From: Candidatus Ventrenecus avicola | GTDB lineage: Bacteria; Bacillota_I; Bacilli_A; RF39; UBA660 | DNA length: 37,291 bases | Reading direction: 5' to 3' | NCBI GenBank assembly: GCA_018711945.1 | Contig: DVHP01000129.1 | Span: forward strand, 1 to 37,291 | In this document: positions 31,422-37,291 of the stretch, one piece after another | Layout of the letters: each line of letters begins with the position of its first letter | How positions within the stretch are numbered: the stretch's first letter is position 1 | The notes under the pieces: generated by a model | The model's input: the letters and a program-made list of their open reading frames with translations, nothing else | What the model was told of the DNA's origin: nothing | Databases searched by the model: none | Translations under genes and position numbers: made by a program

Positions 31422-31716
31422 ATTTCAAAGAATCCATCCAACTTTCTAGTTCTTCTTTACTCATAAAGCCCACAGTTTTTCCAAGCTGCTTCCCATTATG
31501 AAACAAAATAAGGGTTGGAATAGACATTACTCCAAAAGACACTGCAAGATCCGTATGGTCTTCCGTATTCACTTTTAACACTTTAATATCATCTAATTCT
31601 TCTAGAATTGGCGCAAGAGCTTTACAAGGGCCACACCAATCGGCATAAAAATCCACCAAAACAAGACCTTCTCTAATTTCTTCTTCAAAATTTTCATTTT
31701 CTAAATGTTTTACCAT
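31420..31716 (-). CDS. trxA: Thioredoxin
   Basis: 98-residue cytoplasmic thioredoxin with the redox site WCGPCK (Cys28 and Cys31) in LVDFYADWCGPCKALAPILEEL, the cis-proline in VMSIPTLILFHNGK and a normal length. It reduces disulfides using thioredoxin reductase, which is not in this window. It lies 18 nt downstream of cvpA and ends at a terminator. Ribosome-binding site AAGGA is 7 nt upstream. Confidence 0.95.
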   Translation of the reverse strand: MVKHLENENFEEEIREGLVLVDFYADWCGPCKALAPILEELDDIKVLKVNTEDHTDLAVSFGVMSIPTLILFHNGKQLGKTVGFMSKEELESWMDSLK

Positions 31717-31734
31717 AATGAAATTCCTTTCTAT

Positions 31735-32442
31735 TTATTCATATTTTTCTAAAATGCCATCTGCGTTTGGGATTTCTAATTTTCCTCTGTTAATTAAATC
31801 CCTAACAGAATCTGCATCCACAATATTGTATTTTAATAAAATATCCAAGCTTTGTCTATTGTATTCCGCCTTATCATGAAGGTTTTGATCTTTAATACTA
31901 ATGATCTCTTCAAATGCCTGAAAATAATTTTCTGAAATCCCAGAAAGTATTGGACTAGAATTTGCAATTTTCTCAGCTACAAAACTTTCCTCTATATAAG
32001 GATTTGTCGCTGGTATTTGAGCGAGCAAAAAAAGTGCAACAAAGACAAATAAATAAGTTTCAAAAAAACCAAACAATGCTCCTAAAAGTTTTGACGGAAT
32101 TCCTAAAACAATTGTAAAATTAAGAACTTTTTCAATAACTCCAGTAACACCAATTAAAATCTGTAAAATACTCATCAATATAATGTAAACAATTACAAAT
32201 GCTAAAGCTTCATAAATGACAATATTTAAAACTGTCAACCCTTCAAAGTCGCCCGCAAAATTAAAAAACGGTAGATACGTATACATTAATTTTGATACAG
32301 GATTTTTCAAATAAAAAGCTAACACAATGACAACAATAGCCCCAATAAATGTGACAGCACTTTTGATCACACCTCTTTTAAAACCAATTACAGCCCCCAT
32401 TAATAAAATAAGTACAATAATTACATCAATTGTTAATGCCAT
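31735..32442 (-). CDS. cvpA: CvpA family membrane protein
   Basis: 235-residue membrane protein of the CvpA/colicin V production family. Four membrane segments are visible, beginning IDVIIVLILLMGAVIGFKRG with the family's G-x-x-x-G-x-x-R/K-G motif. The precise role of the family is not settled; it is linked to envelope homeostasis. ATG at 32442 is the expected start by homology, although the GGAGG lies 14 nt upstream; an in-frame ATT lies at a better distance. A long C-terminal tail (about 75 residues) is cytoplasmic or extracytoplasmic, unresolved. Confidence 0.85.
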   Translation of the reverse strand: MALTIDVIIVLILLMGAVIGFKRGVIKSAVTFIGAIVVIVLAFYLKNPVSKLMYTYLPFFNFAGDFEGLTVLNIVIYEALAFVIVYIILMSILQILIGVTGVIEKVLNFTIVLGIPSKLLGALFGFFETYLFVFVALFLLAQIPATNPYIEESFVAEKIANSSPILSGISENYFQAFEEIISIKDQNLHDKAEYNRQSLDILLKYNIVDADSVRDLINRGKLEIPNADGILEKYE

Positions 32443-32470
32443 ATTTCTAATGATTTCCTCCTTACTTAGT

Positions 32471-32499
32471 ATTATAGTATAAAAAACTAGGAAATGCAA
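32471..32499 (-). promoter_or_regulatory. Promoter of cvpA-trxA
   Basis: On the minus strand TTGCAT (32499-32494), 17 nt, perfect TATAAT (32476-32471). Confidence 0.72.
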
Positions 32500-32533
32500 A
32501 GAATTTATGATACACTAAATATGGTGATGTTTT

Positions 32534-33466
32534 ATGACAATTGTTTTTAAAGTAAGTGACAAGCTAAAATCAAAGATGGTAACCTATTATGAGGATAAAA
32601 AAAGAATGAAAACTCCTCCCTATGCCGTATTTCAAGCCGATGATGCAGATACAATTATTACATTATATGAATCAGGGAAAGTAATGTTTCAAGGTATCAG
32701 TGCAGATATTGACGCAAAAATGTGGGCCGAAATGGAAGAAAAATTAACCGGCAAAAAAATCAATATTTACGAAACCGAAAAAAAAAGAGAAAAAAGTAAA
32801 ATAGAAAGAAAAGAATGGCAATCAAAATCAACAATTGGTTCCGATGAAGTTGGTACTGGCGATTATTTTGGGCCGATTGTTGTCACCGCGTCGTTTGTCT
32901 CAAAAAATGATGCAGATTTTGTCGAGCAATTAGGAGTCCGAGATTCTAAAGTATTAACGGATGAAAAAATCAAAGAAATCGCTCCTGTTTTAATCAAGAA
33001 AATACCCTACTGCACTTATATTCTAAATAATAAAGATTACAATAAATACCAGAATATGGGTTACAATATGAACAAAATCAAAGCCATTTTACATAACAAA
33101 GTACTAGTAGAAATGAAAAAAAGATGTCCAGATTACGAAGCCATCGTTGTGGACCAATTCGTTTATCCCAAAAAATATTTTGAACATATTAAAGAAGCAA
33201 CAGAAAAAGTAACCAATATCGACTTTACTCCAAAAGCAGAAAGTTTATGTTCTTCTGTTGCAGTCTCTAGCTGTATTAGTCGTTATATTTTCTTACAAAA
33301 AATGGACGAACTAAGTAAAGAAATAGGCATGCCTCTACTAAAAGGAGCAAGTGAAAGCGTTGATAAAGAAGCAGCAAAAATCGTAAATACTTTTGGGGAA
33401 GAAAAATTAACGGAAATTGCCAAGCTAAACTTTAAAAATACAGAAAAATTACAAAAATATTTATAA
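32534..33466 (+). CDS. rnhC: Ribonuclease HIII
   Basis: 310-residue RNase HIII, which removes RNA from RNA/DNA hybrids. The TBP-like N-terminal domain (about 1-80) is the feature that separates HIII from HII. The catalytic DEVGTGDYFGP (Asp104, Glu105) follows IGS, then DSKVL, VVDQF and the C-terminal acidic positions. The start has TGGTGA 6 nt upstream. It is divergent from cvpA, as in Bacillus subtilis, where rnhC is also near the cvpA homologue. It ends at a strong terminator shared with holA. Confidence 0.94.
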   Translation: MTIVFKVSDKLKSKMVTYYEDKKRMKTPPYAVFQADDADTIITLYESGKVMFQGISADIDAKMWAEMEEKLTGKKINIYETEKKREKSKIERKEWQSKSTIGSDEVGTGDYFGPIVVTASFVSKNDADFVEQLGVRDSKVLTDEKIKEIAPVLIKKIPYCTYILNNKDYNKYQNMGYNMNKIKAILHNKVLVEMKKRCPDYEAIVVDQFVYPKKYFEHIKEATEKVTNIDFTPKAESLCSSVAVSSCISRYIFLQKMDELSKEIGMPLLKGASESVDKEAAKIVNTFGEEKLTEIAKLNFKNTEKLQKYL

Positions 33467-33503
33467 AAAAGATAGGAGGTATTGAAATCCTCCTATCTTT
33501 TTT
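33465..33503. terminator. Bidirectional terminator between rnhC and holA
   Basis: AAAAAAGATAGGAGG (33465-33479) is perfectly complementary to CCTCCTATCTTTTTT (33489-33503), with a 9-nt loop. It works in both directions for the convergent genes. Confidence 0.95.
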
Positions 33504-34440
33504 AGTACTCTAAATTCTCAACCAAAAAAGTATATAATGCTAAATTCTTATCATATTGTCCACTTTTAATTTTATAATCTATTTTGGATAATTCAATCAA
33601 ATAATCTTTTAAATCGTCTTGATGATATCCACTGGCATTCCTCATAACTTTTTGTAATTGCCAATCCTGCAATTTCAACTCGTTCATCATGTCTTTGGAT
33701 GACTTTCTTTGACGTTCTAAAATTTTATAGTAATACATTAAGCGATATTCTCGTGCAAGCATATTAAAAAGTTGAATAGCATCAATCTTTACCGAAAGAA
33801 ATTCTTCTAATAAATGAATCGATTCATTCAAATCTTTTTTTATCACTGCATCAGTAAACCTGAAAAGATTATCCGAAACATTAGAAGCAACAATCTGTCG
33901 CAAAGCCTCTATAGAAATAGACTCTCCCTTTTGAAAACATAAAGGAAATTTCTCTAATTCTTTCATTACTAAATCATAATTCCCTAAACAAGCATCTGCT
34001 AAAAATTTAACAGAAGCATCCCCTATTTTATAAGCATGTGTCTGCTTCTTGATTTCCTGCAGCAATTCATAGTTTTTAGGAGCCTTCAACTCAAAAACAG
34101 CATTCATATCATCCAACTTTTTAGTAAGATTCTTTCGTTTATCTATTGATTCATACGTTGTAAAAATTAAAGTCGTACATGGATAAGGTTGTTCCAAATA
34201 TAGAAGAAGCCGCGACTCCTCTTTCTGATTAAGCTTTTTCTTTCCAAAAATATTTGCATTTTTTACAATTAAATATTTCATTTCATCAAACAAAGAAACA
34301 TAAGATGCCTCCTCTAAAACATCTGTTAAACTGCACTCATCCATATTATAAGAAATAACAACAGAACTATTCCCAACAATTTCTTTTATTTTTTTTTCTA
34401 ATAATACTTTGGAATCTGACGTAATTAAAAGAACTTGCAT
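33502..34440 (-). CDS. holA: DNA polymerase III delta subunit
   Basis: 312-residue HolA, the clamp-loader subunit that opens the beta ring. Diagnostic pattern: N-terminal VLLITSDSKVLLEKKIKEI, SLFDEMKYLIVKNANIFG, YDLVMKELEKF in the lid domain, and the C-terminal collar helices (AIQLFNMLAREYRLMYY, YHQDDLKDYLIELSKIDYKIKSG). Length is a little shorter than the usual 330-345. It lies 56 nt downstream of comEC on the same strand, the usual Firmicutes order comEA-comEC-holA. Confidence 0.92.
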   Translation of the reverse strand: MQVLLITSDSKVLLEKKIKEIVGNSSVVISYNMDECSLTDVLEEASYVSLFDEMKYLIVKNANIFGKKKLNQKEESRLLLYLEQPYPCTTLIFTTYESIDKRKNLTKKLDDMNAVFELKAPKNYELLQEIKKQTHAYKIGDASVKFLADACLGNYDLVMKELEKFPLCFQKGESISIEALRQIVASNVSDNLFRFTDAVIKKDLNESIHLLEEFLSVKIDAIQLFNMLAREYRLMYYYKILERQRKSSKDMMNELKLQDWQLQKVMRNASGYHQDDLKDYLIELSKIDYKIKSGQYDKNLALYTFLVENLEY

Positions 34441-34496
34441 AACACCACCAGAAAAATTATATCACGATTTTCTAAAATCCGTAAAGACTAGAACAC

Positions 34497-36542
34497 TTAT
34501 TGTAGGCGAAAAGCTTTCATCCATTTATCAGTAATCTCAAACCAAATAGTCTTATCCTGACTCGTTAAAAAATAAGGAACTCCAACTTTTTCTAACGTTT
34601 CAATTGTACGAATAGAAGGATGTCCGTATAGATTATTTTCTCCAACACTGATAATAGCATAAGAAGGCTTTATCTTTTTTACAAACGCCATCGATGTACT
34701 TGTACTAGATCCATGATGAGCCACTTTCAAAACAGTACTTTGAATATTTTCATTTAAAAGTTTTTTCTCTATATTTTGCGAAATATCTCCAGTCATCAAA
34801 AAAGAGTTTCCATAAATAGAAATTTTTAAAACGAGACTGGCATCATTTTCATCATAAACCTTATCAATAGTAAAATCTTCAATTTGAAAAAATTCAGAAG
34901 AGATAGAATCCTCAACTTTTTGAGAATACTCTCCTTCAATCTCTTTCTCAAGAGCATTCTTACTATTTCGATTCATAACAATCTGAGAGACCTCCATCTG
35001 CTGTAATAAAGAAAGAGCATTTCCTGCATGATCCACATCACCATGACTTAAAACCATAATATCAATTTTAGAAATTCCCAAAGAATTAAGAAAAGTTTTA
35101 ATCGTCTCTCCTTGATCTATTCTTTGGCTCCGTACTTCCCATTCTTCTTGATGATAAGTTATTTTCCCACCAGTATCAATTAAAATCACTTCCTGTTGAT
35201 GAGAGGATATAAAAACGCTTGCGTCTCCTTGTCCTACATCCAAAAAATAGACGTAAGCATGATTTGAAAATTTCACTTGATATTTTAAAACCAAAAGAAA
35301 TATTATCAGAAAAATAAAATAAGAGACCTTTTTTTGGTAAAAGCACAACCCTAGTAACACACTATAGAAAACCCACCAAACCAAAGGTACTTTAGGAAGT
35401 ACTAACATTCCAAAAGACACACTAGCACACCAAACATTGACACATTCAAAAATAGTGATGCACCACCCTAAAAGCCATTCCATAAAAGGAAATAACAAAG
35501 AAAGAAAACAACAAGGATAAAATACAAAAGAAACAAAAGGTACAAAAAACAAATTCCATATAATAGAAAGAACATTAACACTATAAAAATTAGAAGCAGT
35601 AATAGGAAGACTTACCAAAAAACTCACAACACTAATTTGCAAACTACTTTTTAAATAATTCTTATAAAAATGCATCTGCATCAATACAAAGCTAATCAAA
35701 AAAGAATATTGAAATCCTAAATCCATAACCGCAAAAGGTTGAAAAAAAAGTACTGTACATAAAACAAATACAAAAATTTGGTTACGACTAAGCTTCAATT
35801 GAAATTTCCGATTAAATTGTTGATACGACCAAAACAAAACAGCTCTTAATACCGATGGCGTAAACCCAACCAAAAATGCATAAAACCACAAAAGGAAAAA
35901 AATTCCTATCTCCTTTTTAGAACCAAATCGCTTTAATAATTTAGAAAGAATCTTAGCAAAAAGAGTTATCTGCATTCCAGAAATAGCAAATAAGTGACTA
36001 ATACCATTTTGTCGAACCATAGAATGATCTAAAAAATCTGTATTTCCTAAAACCATCGCCAGAAGATAATCCCCATATTTTTTATGATACAAATACTGAT
36101 AAAGAGAATTTTTAAAAACATAGATTCCATGAGCCTTCTCTGTAATCTCTATAAAATCCGCATTTAGAATACGGGTAATATTTTGATAATACAAATATTC
36201 TTGATAATTAAAAGTATTAGGAATAGAATTGCTTTCCGGACTTTCCATAATTCCTTCTACCTTTACTGTTGTCCCATATCCTAAATGCTCTAAAAAATAT
36301 AATTTTTTCTCTTCTGTCTGAAAGTAATAAAATGTTTGTACTTTCTCTTGTGCTTCTACAATCATCGAGAGAAAATTACCATCTATCTTATAATCAATGA
36401 CTTTTCCCTCTATTGTAACAGTTCCTAAAGAATACTCACTTTTTCGTGGAACGAAAAAAGAAACGAAAACCACGATAAAAGTAATTAATAATATTCCGAA
36501 ATAAAACCGATTAGACTGTAATATAGCTTTCCAATTTTGCAT
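34497..36542 (-). CDS. comEC: DNA-uptake channel protein ComEC
   Basis: 681-residue polytopic protein that passes single-stranded DNA across the membrane in natural transformation. Order: N-terminal membrane helices with an OB-fold-like DUF4131 domain (about 1-170), the Competence domain beginning near HLFAISGMQITLFAKIL (about 183-400), and a metallo-beta-lactamase-like domain from about 430 (LDVGQGDASVF, SHGDVDHAGN near 499-508, VAHHGSS near 607-613, GHPS near 640). All metal-ligand motifs are present. GGAGAAG precedes the ATG. It overlaps comEA by 32 bp. Confidence 0.94.
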   Translation of the reverse strand: MQNWKAILQSNRFYFGILLITFIVVFVSFFVPRKSEYSLGTVTIEGKVIDYKIDGNFLSMIVEAQEKVQTFYYFQTEEKKLYFLEHLGYGTTVKVEGIMESPESNSIPNTFNYQEYLYYQNITRILNADFIEITEKAHGIYVFKNSLYQYLYHKKYGDYLLAMVLGNTDFLDHSMVRQNGISHLFAISGMQITLFAKILSKLLKRFGSKKEIGIFFLLWFYAFLVGFTPSVLRAVLFWSYQQFNRKFQLKLSRNQIFVFVLCTVLFFQPFAVMDLGFQYSFLISFVLMQMHFYKNYLKSSLQISVVSFLVSLPITASNFYSVNVLSIIWNLFFVPFVSFVFYPCCFLSLLFPFMEWLLGWCITIFECVNVWCASVSFGMLVLPKVPLVWWVFYSVLLGLCFYQKKVSYFIFLIIFLLVLKYQVKFSNHAYVYFLDVGQGDASVFISSHQQEVILIDTGGKITYHQEEWEVRSQRIDQGETIKTFLNSLGISKIDIMVLSHGDVDHAGNALSLLQQMEVSQIVMNRNSKNALEKEIEGEYSQKVEDSISSEFFQIEDFTIDKVYDENDASLVLKISIYGNSFLMTGDISQNIEKKLLNENIQSTVLKVAHHGSSTSTSMAFVKKIKPSYAIISVGENNLYGHPSIRTIETLEKVGVPYFLTSQDKTIWFEITDKWMKAFRLQ

Positions 36543-37143
36543 AAATAGCTTCTCCGATGCCCTTAATATACATCAATTCTTCCTTACTTGTAAAAGGGCC
36601 ACAATTTTCACGGTACTGAATAATTAAATTAGCTTTAGATTCCCCAATACCAGGAAGTAACATCAATTCTTCAACATCTGCTGTATTTAAGTTTACTAAT
36701 GTTGTAAGCTCTTCATTCAAAGAAGAATCATCATCATTTTTCTCTTCAACGATTGCTTCAGCTTTTTTTTGATTCGCTACTTCATCTTTCGTATAAATAG
36801 TGATCATCATTTCACTACTAACCACTTTACTGAGATTAATATTGCTTGTATCAGCTTCTTCCAAAAGTCCACCAGCTAAAACAATGACATCATTCACAAT
36901 ACTATTTTTAGTAACACGATATACACCAGGATTTACAACTGCACCTTTAATATCTACCGTTACAAATTCATCTTCTACTTCTTCCACAACAGTATTTGCA
37001 ACTTCTTCCTTAGGACATACATATGCTTCTTCAGCAGTGACTTCAGATATATAAAGAGTCATAAATACTGCACTAATAGAAAACAAAAAAAGAAATCCAC
37101 ATAGTATTTTTCTTTCTTTTAACCATGTAATAACTTGTTCCAT
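36511..37143 (-). CDS. comEA: Competence DNA receptor ComEA
   Basis: 210-residue membrane-anchored DNA-binding protein. One N-terminal membrane helix (about 13-31), an SLBB domain (VTVDIKGAVVNPGVYRV...INLSKVV) and a C-terminal double helix-hairpin-helix (VNLNTADVEELMLLPGIGES, SKEELMYIKGIGEAIYAKL) are all clear. It binds double-stranded DNA outside the membrane and hands it to ComEC. The ribosome-binding site is AGGAGG. In the 5' leader, AGAAGAG-AAAAA-CTCTTCT (37177-37159) forms a hairpin just before the ribosome-binding site. Confidence 0.93.
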   Translation of the reverse strand: MEQVITWLKERKILCGFLFLFSISAVFMTLYISEVTAEEAYVCPKEEVANTVVEEVEDEFVTVDIKGAVVNPGVYRVTKNSIVNDVIVLAGGLLEEADTSNINLSKVVSSEMMITIYTKDEVANQKKAEAIVEEKNDDDSSLNEELTTLVNLNTADVEELMLLPGIGESKANLIIQYRENCGPFTSKEELMYIKGIGEAIYAKLESYITV

Positions 37144-37291
37144 CTTTCCTCCTTTCTAAGAAGAGTTTTTCTCTTCTACTATAATTATTACAGGATAAAA
37201 GAAACCTTCCTTTTAAGTGAAACAAAATTGTTACAAAAAAAACAAAAACTTCAATTTCCATAATATTTTTAACTTAAAAATACAAACTGTG
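37144..37291. promoter_or_regulatory. comEA upstream region
   Basis: No gene is visible. A possible minus-strand extended -10 (TGTAATAAT) lies near 37191. The 7-bp hairpin at 37159-37177 could affect access to the ribosome-binding site. I see no ComK-box pair that I would defend. Confidence 0.35.

Noticed and set aside
32442-32463. ATT start codon for cvpA
   Set aside because: The spacing to GGAGG is better than for the ATG, but ATT starts are very rare and the ATG gives the expected CvpA N-terminus.

Overview
This is a low-GC Gram-positive chromosome segment using the standard bacterial code: TGA is a stop, for example at the end of the XerD-like gene. Gene content suggests class Bacilli, probably one of the small-genome gut lineages. 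That placement is inference; there is no rRNA in the window to test it. I saw no tRNA or rRNA gene, insertion sequence or CRISPR array.

Layout. 1-8.5 kb: the 3' part of mnmA, an HTH regulator, two poorly known membrane or hypothetical loci, a ZIP metal transporter, a XerD-like recombinase facing rarA from overlapping divergent promoters, a GpsA-like dehydrogenase and tcdA. Upstream of tcdA lies a structured noncoding RNA that I read as 6S RNA, in the same tcdA/rarA neighbourhood as Bacillus 6S-1. 8.7-12.8 kb: a transglutaminase-fold protein, an orphan HerA-type ATPase, a shortened spore protease (GPR family) and a small STAS-like protein. With a 35-aa basic protein behind a sigma-G-like promoter at 4.45 kb, these hint at a reduced or diverged sporulation programme. 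12.8-17.5 kb: a translation block (yqeY, rpsU, frr, tsf, rpsB). Two membrane-anchored thioredoxin-fold proteins sit where pyrH usually lies, and S2 carries a C-terminal Rho_N/SAP-like extension.

17.5-18.8 kb is an accessory patch next to rpsB. It holds a type III toxin-antitoxin locus: promoter, two 37-38-nt repeats that can each form an H-type pseudoknot, a terminator, and a ToxN/AbiQ-family toxin gene broken near its 5' end. Beside it are an unannotated 39-aa membrane protein and a frameshifted remnant of a DUF4143-type ATPase. 18.8-28.8 kb is one long minus-strand capsule/exopolysaccharide operon of Wzy type: CpsC-CpsD-CpsB regulators, priming transferase, GT4, polymerase, GT2, CDP-glycerol:polyol transferase, TagD, acyltransferase and Wzx flippase. 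It predicts a glycan carrying phosphoglycerol and probably acyl groups.

28.8-37.3 kb: a three-gene sortase locus (substrate, class D-like sortase, membrane protein), an unpaired MazF/PemK-like protein, trxA, cvpA, rnhC, holA and the competence genes comEC and comEA. The most interesting stretch is 17.5-18.7 kb: an apparently intact pseudoknot antitoxin RNA beside a damaged toxin gene and other debris, between essential ribosomal genes and a variable capsule locus.
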